Shown here: positions 34,967 through 44,361 of the stretch, piece after piece
Position numbering within the stretch: position 1 is the stretch's first letter
Layout: every line of letters starts with the position of its first letter
NCBI RefSeq assembly: GCF_021560015.1
Contig: NZ_CP073588.1
Coordinates: 4,448,501 to 4,512,500 of the forward strand
DNA: 64,000 nt
From: Shewanella vesiculosa
Lineage (GTDB): Bacteria > Pseudomonadota > Gammaproteobacteria > Enterobacterales > Shewanellaceae
Direction of reading: 5' to 3'
Notes under the pieces: generated by a model
What the model saw: only the letters and a program-made list of their open reading frames with translations
The model's database searches: none
Told to the model about the DNA's origin: nothing
Program-made: the position numbers and the translations under genes

Positions 34967-35000
34967 ACGGCTTGCAATATGATTGCAGGCCGTTTTTTTT
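34967..35000 (+). terminator. Rho-independent terminator between tkt and epd
   Basis: ACGGCTTGCAAT / ATTGCAGGCCGT stem with one G-T pair, loop ATG, followed by eight T. It implies that epd has its own promoter in 35001-35107. Confidence 0.85.
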
Positions 35001-35107
35001 ATGTCTTTTATTCACGTAAAATAATATATGCTAAATCACTTATATTTCAGTATTTTATCATGGTTGATTAAATAATAAGTGCCTAGGTTAATTACTCTGG
35101 ACCCTAA

Positions 35108-36127
35108 ATGATTCGAGTTGCAATTAATGGTTATGGCCGGATTGGCCGCTCAATACTTCGTGCCTTGTATGAGTCAGGAAAACGTCAACAGATCCAAATT
35201 GTGGCAATCAATGAGTTGGCAAAGCCAGAAGCCATTTGTCATTTAACCCAGTATGACACCACTCATGGTCGTTTTAAGCATACCGTTAAGCTAAAGGATG
35301 ATCAGTTACTGATTGGTGACGACAGTATTTTGTTGCTCAATCAAGCAGATGCTAAGTTACTACCTTGGGCTGAACTTGATATTGATATCGTCTATGAGGC
35401 GACAGGCAGTTTAATCGACCGTCAAGCTTGCGAAGCACACATTTACGCTGGCGCTAAACAAGTACTTATTAGCCATCCTTCTTCTGCAGATGTTGATGCC
35501 ACTATTGTGTATGGCGTTAATCATGATTTGTTACGCCCAGAGCATAGTGTTATTTCTAACGCTTCTTGCACCACTAATTGTATTGTTCCAGTCATCGATG
35601 TTCTCGATAAGCATTTTGAAGTCAAAAGTGGTGCTATTACTACAATTCACTCGGCGATGAATGATCAGCAGGTTATTGATGCTTACCATGATGATCTGCG
35701 CAGAACGCGCGCCGCAGGTCAGTCTATTATTCCGGTTGACACTAAATTAGCTCGCGGTATTGAACGTATTCTGCCGCACATGAAAGATAAGTTTGAAGCC
35801 ATTTCTGTGCGAGTACCAACCATAAATGTGACCGCGATCGACTTATCTGTCACGCTTGAGAAAAAAGTTAATATTGAACAGATTAACAGTGTGTTACAAC
35901 GTGCCTCAAACGGCAGTTTTAATGGTATTTTAGGCTATACTGACGAGCCGTTGGTATCGTGCGACTTTAACCATGATCCCCGTTCAAGTATTGTTGATGG
36001 TACTCAAACTCGTGTCAGCGCAGGCCACTTGGTCAAATTATTATTATGGTGCGACAACGAATGGGGTTTTGCTAACCGCATGTTAGATACCAGTTTAGCG
36101 ATGATCCAAGCAAAACTGGACCAATAA
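35108..36127 (+). CDS. epd: Erythrose-4-phosphate dehydrogenase
   Basis: A GAPDH-family enzyme of 339 residues that oxidises erythrose 4-phosphate toward pyridoxal phosphate synthesis. The Rossmann start is [15 protein letters not shown], the active site SNASCTTNC places the catalytic Cys at 154, and the C-terminus has [15 protein letters not shown]. Its place between tkt and pgk is the gammaproteobacterial order and favours Epd over glycolytic GAPDH; residues such as [13 protein letters not shown] near 185 also fit Epd. Confidence 0.93.
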   Translation: MIRVAINGYGRIGRSILRALYESGKRQQIQIVAINELAKPEAICHLTQYDTTHGRFKHTVKLKDDQLLIGDDSILLLNQADAKLLPWAELDIDIVYEATGSLIDRQACEAHIYAGAKQVLISHPSSADVDATIVYGVNHDLLRPEHSVISNASCTTNCIVPVIDVLDKHFEVKSGAITTIHSAMNDQQVIDAYHDDLRRTRAAGQSIIPVDTKLARGIERILPHMKDKFEAISVRVPTINVTAIDLSVTLEKKVNIEQINSVLQRASNGSFNGILGYTDEPLVSCDFNHDPRSSIVDGTQTRVSAGHLVKLLLWCDNEWGFANRMLDTSLAMIQAKLDQ

Positions 36128-36208
36128 CCTTAATCACATTTTGAGTAATGGGTGTTAACCGATTACACAGTAAAAATTTTGTTTTAACTTAAAAAGGAAA
36201 GGCTAATT

Positions 36209-37384
36209 ATGGCAATTATAAACATGACAGATTTAGATCTACAAAATAAGCGCGTGCTTATTCGCGAAGATTTAAACGTGCCTGTCAGTGACGGTGTGGT
36301 GACCAGTGATGCGCGTTTACGTGCGTCATTACCAACGATTCAACTCGCATTAAAGAAAGGCGCTGCCGTAATGGTAATGTCGCATTTAGGTCGCCCAACA
36401 GAAGGCGAGTTTAATTCTGAGTATTCAATGCAACCGGTAGTGGACTATCTAGTTAAAGCACTTGATTGCCCAGTGCGTCTGGTCAGTGACTACCTTGATG
36501 GCGTTGACGTTAATGTTGGTGAAGTTGTGGTATTTGAAAACGTTCGCTTCAATGTGGGCGAAGGCAAAAACGATGACACATTAGCGAAGAAAATGGCGGC
36601 ATTATGTGACGTGTATGTCATGGATGCTTTCGGTACCGCTCACCGTGCCCAGGCTTCTACTCATGGTGTTGGTGTGTATGCTCCTGTTGCTTGTGCCGGT
36701 CCGTTATTGGCCCAAGAATTAGATGCATTAGGCAAAGCACTGGATAATCCTGCCCGTCCAATGGTGGCGATAGTGGGTGGCTCTAAAGTATCGACCAAAT
36801 TAACTGTCCTTGAAAGCTTATCGACCAAAGTTGACCAGTTAGTCGTCGGCGGCGGTATCGCCAATACTTTTATTGCTGCAGCAGGTTATAAAGTGGGTAA
36901 GTCACTGTATGAGGCTGATTTAGTTGAAGAAGCTAAACGTCTTGTGGCTAACGCTCGAAGCCGTGGTGGTGATATTCCTGTACCAACCGATGTGGTTGTT
37001 GCCAGTGAATTTAGCCCGACAGCGGCCGCGACACTGAAATCTGTCAGTGATGTTACTGACAGCGATATGATTTTCGATATTGGTCCAGACAGTGCTGAAG
37101 CCCTGGCTAAGATAATTGAACAAGCTGGTACCATAGTCTGGAATGGTCCTGTGGGCGTGTTTGAATTCGATCAATTTGGTGAAGGTACCAAGCGTATTGC
37201 TGAGGCCATTGCTAATTCAAAAGCATTTTCTATTGCCGGCGGTGGTGACACTCTAGCGGCAGTGGATAAATACAATATTGCCGACAAAGTATCTTATATT
37301 TCAACCGGCGGTGGTGCTTTCCTTGAGTTTTTAGAAGGCAAAGAACTTCCCGCAGTAGCAATGCTTGAAAAGCGTGGCGCTTAG
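36209..37384 (+). CDS. pgk: Phosphoglycerate kinase
   Basis: A glycolytic kinase of 391 residues, 81 bp after epd. Family motifs are [14 protein letters not shown] near the start, SHLGRP near 60, [15 protein letters not shown] near 110, [16 protein letters not shown] near 190 and the nucleotide-binding [12 protein letters not shown] near 345. A ribosome-binding site AAAGGAAAGG precedes the ATG. Confidence 0.96.
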   Translation: MAIINMTDLDLQNKRVLIREDLNVPVSDGVVTSDARLRASLPTIQLALKKGAAVMVMSHLGRPTEGEFNSEYSMQPVVDYLVKALDCPVRLVSDYLDGVDVNVGEVVVFENVRFNVGEGKNDDTLAKKMAALCDVYVMDAFGTAHRAQASTHGVGVYAPVACAGPLLAQELDALGKALDNPARPMVAIVGGSKVSTKLTVLESLSTKVDQLVVGGGIANTFIAAAGYKVGKSLYEADLVEEAKRLVANARSRGGDIPVPTDVVVASEFSPTAAATLKSVSDVTDSDMIFDIGPDSAEALAKIIEQAGTIVWNGPVGVFEFDQFGEGTKRIAEAIANSKAFSIAGGGDTLAAVDKYNIADKVSYISTGGGAFLEFLEGKELPAVAMLEKRGA

Positions 37385-37436
37385 TCCACACCAAGTATTG
37401 ATGCCGTAAAACCAAATAATAACTATAAAAAAACTG

Positions 37437-37469
37437 CTCTACCACAGTGGCTGTTTAGCTGCGGTAGAG
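37437..37469. repeat. Hairpin in the pgk-fba spacer
   Basis: CTCTACC-A-CAG / CTG-C-GGTAGAG stem with one mismatch and an 11-base loop. On the plus strand it is followed by AAAAAA, not T; on the minus strand a T-run follows. It may be an mRNA-processing or stability element between pgk and fba, or an antisense terminator. Confidence 0.55.
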
Positions 37470-37534
37470 TAAAAAATCCGTCCAAACGATAGTGACCTAG
37501 GTGAGTAATCACCCTATTATTGGAGAACAAAAAA

Positions 37535-38599
37535 ATGGCTCTTATCTCTCTACGACAACTGCTTGACCACGCTGCAGAGCATGGTTATGGCGTCCCTGCT
37601 TTTAACGTGAATAACCTTGAGCAAATGCGTGCAATTATGCAAGCGGCTGAAGCGACCGACAGCCCTGTGATTGTTCAGGCTTCTGCTGGTGCACGTAAAT
37701 ATGCTCGCCCACAATTTTTAAAATATTTAATGGCAGCGGCACTTGAGCAGTATCCTGATATCCCAGTGTGTATTCATCAAGATCACGGTACTGATCCTGA
37801 CATTTGTCAGCGTTCAATTCAGTTAGGCATGTCTTCAGTCATGATGGATGGCTCGCTAATGGCTGATGGTAAAACACCTGCGTCATATGATTACAACGTT
37901 GATGTCACTCGCCGTACTGTGGCATTTGCCCATGCTTGTGGTGTGTCTGTTGAAGGTGAAATTGGCTGTTTAGGCAGTTTAGAAACTGGCCAAGCGGGCG
38001 AAGAAGACGGTGTCGGGGCTTCGGGCATTCTTAGCATGGACCAAATGTTAACAACGCCAGAAGAAGCTGCGCGTTTTGTTGCCGATACTCATGTTGATGC
38101 ATTAGCCATTGCCATTGGTACTAGCCATGGTGCGTACAAGTTTAGCCGTAAACCTACTGGCGATGTGTTACGTATCGACCGTATTAAAGAAATTCATGCG
38201 CGTATCCCTAACACGCATTTAGTTATGCACGGTTCATCTTCAGTACCGCAAGAATGGCTGAAAATCATTAACCAATACGGTGGTGAAATTCCAGAAACGT
38301 ACGGCGTACCGCTGGAAGAAATCGTTGAAGGTATTAAGCACGGTGTGCGTAAAGTGAACATTGATACCGATTTACGTTTAGCATCAACGGGTGCTGTGCG
38401 TAAATTCTTGGCTGAACATCCAGCAGAATTTGATCCACGTAAATTCTTGAAAGCATCAATGGAAGCGATGGCTGACATTTGTACCACTCGTTATGAAGCA
38501 TTTGGTTGTGCAGGTATGGGCTCTAAAATTAAGCCTAAGTCACTGCAAGCAATGTATAAAGCTTATCAATCTGGCGAACTTGATCCTAAAATCATGTAA
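37535..38599 (+). CDS. fba: Class II fructose-bisphosphate aldolase
   Basis: A zinc-dependent aldolase of 354 residues from ATG 37535 (TTGGAG upstream; an in-frame TTG at 37520 lies within that site). Zinc and active-site motifs are [11 protein letters not shown] (near 80), VEGEIGCLG (near 140) and [10 protein letters not shown] (near 228), with the C-terminal [11 protein letters not shown]. It closes the epd-pgk-fba run and is followed by a strong terminator. Confidence 0.95.
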   Translation: MALISLRQLLDHAAEHGYGVPAFNVNNLEQMRAIMQAAEATDSPVIVQASAGARKYARPQFLKYLMAAALEQYPDIPVCIHQDHGTDPDICQRSIQLGMSSVMMDGSLMADGKTPASYDYNVDVTRRTVAFAHACGVSVEGEIGCLGSLETGQAGEEDGVGASGILSMDQMLTTPEEAARFVADTHVDALAIAIGTSHGAYKFSRKPTGDVLRIDRIKEIHARIPNTHLVMHGSSSVPQEWLKIINQYGGEIPETYGVPLEEIVEGIKHGVRKVNIDTDLRLASTGAVRKFLAEHPAEFDPRKFLKASMEAMADICTTRYEAFGCAGMGSKIKPKSLQAMYKAYQSGELDPKIM

Positions 38600-38620
38600 A
38601 CCTATTAACGCTAGCATAAT

Positions 38621-38655
38621 AAATCAGCTCATTTTTTGAATGAGCTGATTTTTTT
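38621..38655 (+). terminator. Rho-independent terminator after fba
   Basis: AAATCAGCTCATT / AATGAGCTGATTT stem with a T-rich loop, followed by T residues, 22 bp after the stop. Confidence 0.9.
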
Positions 38656-38791
38656 GTAACTAAATAACGAAAAATGTTGTTTTTTTAAACGTTATCCAGC
38701 ATTATCCTCGCCTTAAAAATTGACGCTAAAACGTCATCATTTACCCATACAGTCCAAATCTGTTAGCCCACTTTATAGTTGAATTAATTCT

Positions 38792-40132
38792 ATGCTTGTT
38801 AAGCCTAATGCCCCGTTATCGCTATTTTCATTGACTTGGCCATTATTTGTTGATTTTGCTTTACACTTTTTAACTGCCGCAATTAACACCTTTATGATAA
38901 GCCATGTGTCTTATCAAGGTGTGGCGGCGTTGTCTGTTGGTAACATGGTATTTGAACTGGCAATTACGTTATTTAGTTTCGTCAGTATCGGTGCCAGTGT
39001 GGTCATTACCCAGTATTTAGGTTCGCAAAATAAAGCTGCTGCAAGTGCCGTAGTGTATTCATCCATTGGCTTTAATTTTTTAGTTGGCTTGGTCGCTGCG
39101 ATAGGTATTTTATCCGGTTCAACCATGATGTTGAATTTAATGAATTTACCAGCAGAGCTTATGGCCGATGGTAAGTTGTATCTCCAGATTGTTGGTTTAT
39201 GTTTAATTCCTGAGGCGATGGCCATGTGCTTAGCGGCGGGAATGCGGGCACATGGTTTTACTCAGCAAGCCATGTGGGTGACGTTATCGATGAATATCAT
39301 CACTTTTATTGGCAACTTACTATTACTTTATGGTTGGTTTGGTTTGCCACAAATGGGTGTCGCTGGTGTGGCTATCAGTACCGTGGCTGGGCGACTCGTA
39401 GGTGTGAGCATTATGATGCTATTGTTTGTGCGTTACACAAAAATCCCATTGCACTTGCCGAGTATTTTGCGCCCTAATAAAGCCATGCTGAAAAAGGTGT
39501 TTCACATTGGTTTACCTGCCGCGGGCGAAAACGTCTCGTGGATGTTGCAATTTATGGTCGTCACCTCATTTGTTGGCTTAATGGGCGATAAAGCCTTAGC
39601 TGCGCAATCGTTGTATTTTCAAATCTGTATGTTTATTTTATTGTTCGGCTTATCTATCGGTATCGGTAATGAAATTATTATTGGTCATATGGTGGGGGCT
39701 AAGCAATTAAAAGCCGCAGAGCAGCAAATGTATCGAGCATTAAAGTTAGGTCTGATTGTGACCAGTATTGTGGCTTTATTCGCCGCAATATGGGGACCCA
39801 CTCTTGTTGCTTTATTTACGGATGAGCAAGATATTATTGTGCTGGTGGGGCAGTTATTTGTCATCACACTCATTATGGAACCGGGTAGAACCTTTAACTT
39901 AGTGGTGATTAATGCCTTAAGGGCCAGTGGTGACGCCAAATTTCCTTTTTTCATGGGAGTGTTTTCCATGTGGTGTATTGCTGTGCCTGGTGCTTATTAT
40001 CTTGGTATTCACCTTGAGTTTGGCTTGTTGGGCATTTGGGCTGCTTTAGCGTTGGATGAATGGGTTAGGGGATTAGCCATGCTATGGCGCTGGCGAAGTG
40101 GTCGTTGGCACAATAAGAGCCTAGTGGCCTAA
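38792..40132 (+). CDS. MATE family efflux transporter
   Basis: A 446-residue membrane protein with about 12 helices in two related halves, a typical cation-coupled multidrug exporter layout. Both halves start similarly (LSLFSLTWPLFVDFALHFL near 9; KKVFHIGLPAAGENVSWML near 235). It has no signal peptide. Substrate unknown. Single gene, preceded by a 190-bp gap. Confidence 0.85.
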   Translation: MLVKPNAPLSLFSLTWPLFVDFALHFLTAAINTFMISHVSYQGVAALSVGNMVFELAITLFSFVSIGASVVITQYLGSQNKAAASAVVYSSIGFNFLVGLVAAIGILSGSTMMLNLMNLPAELMADGKLYLQIVGLCLIPEAMAMCLAAGMRAHGFTQQAMWVTLSMNIITFIGNLLLLYGWFGLPQMGVAGVAISTVAGRLVGVSIMMLLFVRYTKIPLHLPSILRPNKAMLKKVFHIGLPAAGENVSWMLQFMVVTSFVGLMGDKALAAQSLYFQICMFILLFGLSIGIGNEIIIGHMVGAKQLKAAEQQMYRALKLGLIVTSIVALFAAIWGPTLVALFTDEQDIIVLVGQLFVITLIMEPGRTFNLVVINALRASGDAKFPFFMGVFSMWCIAVPGAYYLGIHLEFGLLGIWAALALDEWVRGLAMLWRWRSGRWHNKSLVA

Positions 40133-40248
40133 TACTTGAGACAAGACTATTTTTTCAATTTTGTGATCAAAGTGGTAATATGCGTGGAAATTTTAGACAT
40201 ACACCCTCCATTAGATTTTTGTAAATTGTAAATATAGGACGAAATGAC

Positions 40249-40989
40249 ATGAAAAAACTGCTAATTGCTGCAGCTATTACACTAACCATGCCATTTGCAG
40301 CACATGCTGGAAGTGAGTTTGTTGAAGGCGATGCGACTTTGGCTGGTGAGGCTGAAGTAGGTGCCACATTAACGACAGGTAACACTGATACTTCTTCGTT
40401 TAAAGCGCGCTTAGCGTTAAAGCAAGAATTGGGTAACTGGGAAAATCAGTATGTGTTAGAAGGACTGTACAAAGAAGACACTAAAGAAGTGACTGCAAAG
40501 CGTTATTTTCTTGGGGTGCAAGGTAACTACCAGATTAATGATGTGAGCTATATGTTTGCTAACACAAACTATGAAGTGGATCCATTTACGGGTTACGATT
40601 TAACGTCTACCACGTCTGCCGGTTATGGTCATCGCTTTATCGATACTGACAGAATGTCTTTAAAAGCAGAGGCAGGTCCTGGTTATATTTACCAACAACT
40701 TGATGAAGAATCATCACTTGCTGAAGGTTACGATAGCCAAGACAGTATTATTGCTCACGCAGTTATCGATTTCCAAACTAAGATCAGCGACTCATCTAAG
40801 TTCCAACAGAAATTTATTGCCGATTGGGGGTCTAAATTAGATGCTCGTTCTGAAACATCACTGACTGCCAATATTATTGGCGCATTAGCGATGAAGTTTG
40901 CCGTTATTGTTCGTTATAACAGTGAACCGCTTGATGATAAAGAAAGCACAGATACTGAAACAAACATGACATTACTTTATGCATTCTAA
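40249..40989 (+). CDS. DUF481 outer-membrane beta-barrel protein
   Basis: A 246-residue protein with a Sec signal peptide (cleavage after AAHA, residue 20) and alternating amphipathic strands ending in Phe (TNMTLLYAF), the outer-membrane insertion signal. The opening GEAEVGATLTTGNTDTSSFKAR is typical of DUF481 (YdiY-like) proteins. Function unknown. Terminator 36 bp downstream. Confidence 0.82.
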   Translation: MKKLLIAAAITLTMPFAAHAGSEFVEGDATLAGEAEVGATLTTGNTDTSSFKARLALKQELGNWENQYVLEGLYKEDTKEVTAKRYFLGVQGNYQINDVSYMFANTNYEVDPFTGYDLTSTTSAGYGHRFIDTDRMSLKAEAGPGYIYQQLDEESSLAEGYDSQDSIIAHAVIDFQTKISDSSKFQQKFIADWGSKLDARSETSLTANIIGALAMKFAVIVRYNSEPLDDKESTDTETNMTLLYAF

Positions 40990-41025
40990 GTTAATGTTCA
41001 AGCGACATTAATACGTGTAACGTTT

Positions 41026-41055
41026 AAAAAAAGCTGGCTTTGCCAGCTTTTTTTA
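41026..41055 (+). terminator. Rho-independent terminator after the DUF481 gene
   Basis: AAAAAAAGCTGGC / GCCAGCTTTTTTT stem with a TTTG-type loop. Confidence 0.88.
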
Positions 41056-41387
41056 TGCTCGTTTGAAATGGTGTCATATCATCAGTCTTGATACTTAATG
41101 CGACCTTGCATGTCTCAATATGTTAGTACTATTCTATAGGCTACCTGTTATTGGTTCGACTTCTTGATCCCATCTCTCAATCTGGATTTTGCCATAGCTC
41201 CAATGCGGTAATTTAGTCCTTTCTACATTCATTATCGTGCAATTAAACCTCGCGCAAAAAAAACGCTATATTCGCGGACTGGTTCACGAATTAGTTATAT
41301 TATCCGCAGGATAGTCGACTTAGCAGCCATTAGGTTCTCAGTTTGAGAGTATACTTTTTGTATCGGTCGATACACTGGAACAGTGCG

Positions 41388-42134
41388 ATGCAAATAGGAT
41401 GTTGTTGGTTCGACAGTACGCAACGATTATTGATAAATCAGACCTCCGCTGTGCAGTGGCATTTAAATGATCGCGAGTATTGGGTTGTGAGTCAATTAGT
41501 CCAGCATCGTGGTCAAGTCGTGCCGCTATCTATACTTGAAGCTGTGGCGATTTCAGCTGACAGCCCTCAGCCACTATCTCAAGTTGAGCTGCTAGAAATT
41601 ATCGACAAAATCACTGATTATTTGTGTAACAACCATAGCAATCTTATTGAGTATGTACCTGATCAAGGCGTTATTTTATATGCTTTTGCAAGCGCCAAAC
41701 ACACCAAGATATTTGAGCAACCTAATAAGCTATTATCTGTAGGCCAATATCTGTTTATTATTGTCATTCTATTAAGTGTATTGTTATTTGTTTACTCTAA
41801 ACTTAACCCTCCAGAGCTTACTCAAGCTGATGTAGTACAGCAAATATTGGCCTCAGATGGTCGTATTGTTCAGCTGTTTGTATTTGGTAATAATAATCCG
41901 CAAGATGCGCAATTACATGCGGATTGTTTATCTTCGCAATTACGCTTATGTCATCATATCCGCTGGGACTCCATCAATATGACATTATCATCTAATCAGC
42001 ATTACGTTAGTTTTACCTTGGGTGACTCCACAGCAGAAATACCATTAGTGAATAGCATTAAAGTGAATGTTGATAATATGAGTGTGCCATTTATCACTCA
42101 AGAATGGCTATTAAAGGTGGCCATTTGTGGCTAG
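41388..42134 (+). CDS. ToxR/MarT-like membrane-bound winged-helix regulator
   Basis: From ATG 41388 the 248-residue product has an N-terminal OmpR/ToxR-type winged helix (about 10-105): LNDREYWVVSQLVQHRGQVV, then a recognition-helix region and a wing-like IEYVPDQGVILYAF. One membrane helix follows (about 120-140, YLFIIVILLSVLLFVY), with a small periplasmic domain of about 100 residues containing Cys (DCLSSQLRLCHH) that may form a disulfide. This is the layout of ToxR, CadC and MarT one-component regulators. It overlaps the next gene by 8 bp. The signal and target genes are unknown. Confidence 0.72.
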   Translation: MQIGCCWFDSTQRLLINQTSAVQWHLNDREYWVVSQLVQHRGQVVPLSILEAVAISADSPQPLSQVELLEIIDKITDYLCNNHSNLIEYVPDQGVILYAFASAKHTKIFEQPNKLLSVGQYLFIIVILLSVLLFVYSKLNPPELTQADVVQQILASDGRIVQLFVFGNNNPQDAQLHADCLSSQLRLCHHIRWDSINMTLSSNQHYVSFTLGDSTAEIPLVNSIKVNVDNMSVPFITQEWLLKVAICG

Positions 42135-42714
42135 ATCATCGAATCGATTGGCACACATTAAGATGCGCAGGTTGCTGCAGTCAAAACGCGGTAAACTTGT
42201 TTTTGTACTAAGTATTGTATTAATGATTTTTCTTATCACCAGTGTGGTTAATCGTATTGCCAATACTCATACGGTTTGGCATTTTGATTGCTATGCCGAC
42301 AGTTATTTCAGTCATCAAGGAGAATCGTCATTAAAGGTTGATAAAAGTAATTTATGGTTGAGCTTAGACATTGATCACCATCAAGCTAAACTGATTTACA
42401 AGATTGAGTCATCGGTCCATGGTACTGAAATAGCCCAGCTAGTCGGTAAGGTTGACCATGTGGATATGGGCTCATTCACATATCATTTAAGATTAACTCT
42501 TCAGCCCACACTTTGGCAAACTAGCAGTCGATTAAAGCCCTATTTACACAATGAATTTGGCATTATGGCCTCTCAAAAAATAGAGGGGGTTAGCATTGCT
42601 CAGCAAGTACAGGTGATTGACTTAGATAATGCATTAACCAGTGCAACACTTAAATTTCTTCCCAGCAATAACGTTTGGTCTTGCCAGTTAAGATCGCCCG
42701 ATACCGCTCACTGA
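42127..42714 (+). CDS. FidL/ToxS-like membrane partner protein
   Basis: A GTG start at 42127 overlaps the regulator gene by 8 bp, so translation is coupled; ATG 42163 is an alternative. The 195-residue product has a short cytoplasmic start, one membrane helix (about 24-43, FVLSIVLMIFLITSVV) and a beta-rich periplasmic domain with Cys near 56 and 188. Single-helix periplasmic proteins beside ToxR-like regulators (ToxS, or FidL beside MarT) stabilise or modulate them; I infer the same here. The FidL-like label is from memory and tentative. Confidence 0.6.
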   Translation: MARSSNRLAHIKMRRLLQSKRGKLVFVLSIVLMIFLITSVVNRIANTHTVWHFDCYADSYFSHQGESSLKVDKSNLWLSLDIDHHQAKLIYKIESSVHGTEIAQLVGKVDHVDMGSFTYHLRLTLQPTLWQTSSRLKPYLHNEFGIMASQKIEGVSIAQQVQVIDLDNALTSATLKFLPSNNVWSCQLRSPDTAH

Positions 42715-42791
42715 TTTTCATTGAATAAATTAACTTTTAGCTTAATATTGCCTTTGCGGTATAGTAGCTAAGCGTTAATGAAAAAAGGTGT

Positions 42792-44246
42792 GTGAAATAT
42801 ATAGTGGCAAAAGTTAAAGTAAAACAAGAAGAAGCGTTATCAATTAAGTTCAGTCATCAAATGGGCCCCGGTGATCAGCGGGTATTTGACCTGTATTTTT
42901 ATTTGCCTACAGAAATGGGTATTGGTTCGCATACCTTAGATGAAGAGGACTATTATCATAGTAGTATCCTTGGGCGTCGCTCTTATTATTCTAAAGGGCT
43001 ACATCTACCCTTAGTCCAGTCTCGTTTTGTTAGTTTAAACAAGCGTACCTTAGAAGAGTTTCGCTTGTATCTTAATTTATTTGCTTACCAATTTGCCGTT
43101 GCTATTGAAACGGATGTCAAAGAATTACAACAAAAAGTCGATCCTAATGAGTTTTATCCAGCCTTGGATGAGCTTTGCGATGTTGTGACTCAATTACTGA
43201 AAAAGTTTCGTCGCAATGCTCCGAGTGATCCTAAGTGGAAATCGTATTTTGAGCATGCCGATAATTATTTATCTTGGTTTTGTGAGCAGCAGTTATTAAA
43301 GACACTGGCGCGAAGCCCCAGAAGTGCTGATTTTAGTGATGTTAAAGACAAGGTATTAAATGCATGTCGAGGTGAGAATCACTATAGAGAGCAAGAGTGC
43401 AAATACAATTCTGTGCAAACTCAGCTAGATGCTAATCGAATTTCCAATAAAATGCTCTTGTTAAGACGCTTAATCCAACAAGGTGTGGTGTTAAAAGAAG
43501 AGTTAAAACCCTTAGGTGTCGGTCTCAAAAAATTTGTTACTGGAGTCGCTACTGGGATGGTGATGTTGGTGGTGTCGGCATTGATTATTAAAGCCCAAGG
43601 TTTTTTTAATGAATTAACCATGACCCTATTGTTAACATTAGCGGTAATTTATGGTTTCAGGGAAATATTTAAAGAGGATTTTCGTAATGCGATGTGGCGT
43701 TACATCCAACGTGGCCGTCCAAGATGGAGTCGTATTTTACGTGATACCACTACTCAAACTGTAGTTGCTAAGCAGTTAGTTTGGCTCGAATTTATGCGTA
43801 ATCAAGATATTCCCAAAGCGGTTTCGGATATCATGAGGCAACGTCACAGTCAGAATAAAGTCGACTCAGAAGTGCTGCATTATCGCATTGCGACTAAGGT
43901 GACAAATAAGCCTTTTGAGGCCGATTATTCGCAAATACAAGAACAAGTGAACTTCAGCTTAGTTCCTTTTGCCCGTCATCTAGAGCGAGGCAAAGCCAAA
44001 ATATACTCAGAAAGTGAAGGTAATATTAGTAATGAGTCTGTTGAACGTCGTTATCAAGTTAACCTGGTTGCTGTGCTCCGTGATGGCAAGGAACAACCTG
44101 AATATGCTCGTTTTAAAGTGACCATGAACCGTTCAAGTATTGTGGAAATTAATGAAAGTAAACTGCCTGATAATGTTCAACCTTTCAGATTAGAGTCTGA
44201 CGAAGTCCTTCCTGAAGTTGTTAGCCCTGCGCAGTCGCACACTTAA
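42792..44246 (+). CDS. Unknown protein with two central membrane helices
   Basis: I do not recognise this 484-residue protein. Residues 1-245 are soluble and charged (begins MKYIVAKVKVKQEEALSIKFS from a GTG at 42792, AGG upstream; GTG 42804 is possible). Two adjacent membrane helices lie at about 253-292 (FVTGVATGMVMLVVSALIIK and LTMTLLLTLAVIYGF), followed by a 190-residue basic soluble region (RYIQRGRPRWSRILRD). Both soluble parts are probably cytoplasmic. It follows the FidL-like gene by 77 bp and is convergent with the GGDEF-like gene. No catalytic motif seen. Confidence 0.6.
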   Translation: MKYIVAKVKVKQEEALSIKFSHQMGPGDQRVFDLYFYLPTEMGIGSHTLDEEDYYHSSILGRRSYYSKGLHLPLVQSRFVSLNKRTLEEFRLYLNLFAYQFAVAIETDVKELQQKVDPNEFYPALDELCDVVTQLLKKFRRNAPSDPKWKSYFEHADNYLSWFCEQQLLKTLARSPRSADFSDVKDKVLNACRGENHYREQECKYNSVQTQLDANRISNKMLLLRRLIQQGVVLKEELKPLGVGLKKFVTGVATGMVMLVVSALIIKAQGFFNELTMTLLLTLAVIYGFREIFKEDFRNAMWRYIQRGRPRWSRILRDTTTQTVVAKQLVWLEFMRNQDIPKAVSDIMRQRHSQNKVDSEVLHYRIATKVTNKPFEADYSQIQEQVNFSLVPFARHLERGKAKIYSESEGNISNESVERRYQVNLVAVLRDGKEQPEYARFKVTMNRSSIVEINESKLPDNVQPFRLESDEVLPEVVSPAQSHT

Positions 44247-44310
44247 GTTACTCAGGAATAAGGCCATTGATGTCCCATTTCCTGGTACGTTATCAAGGTT
44301 GTCAACAAAC

Positions 44311-44349
44311 ACATCACCTGACGTTAAGCCATGCTTTGTTAGGTGATGT
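44311..44349. repeat. Inverted repeat between convergent genes
   Basis: ACATCACCT / AGGTGATGT, 9-bp perfect arms separated by 21 bases, with partial pairing continuing inward. No T-tract, so termination is uncertain. Confidence 0.4.
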
Positions 44350-44361
44350 AAGCCGTCAATT

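Noticed and set aside
40167..40385. Minus-strand frame before and across the DUF481 start
   Set aside because: It overlaps the signal-peptide region of a convincing outer-membrane protein gene and has no supporting features.
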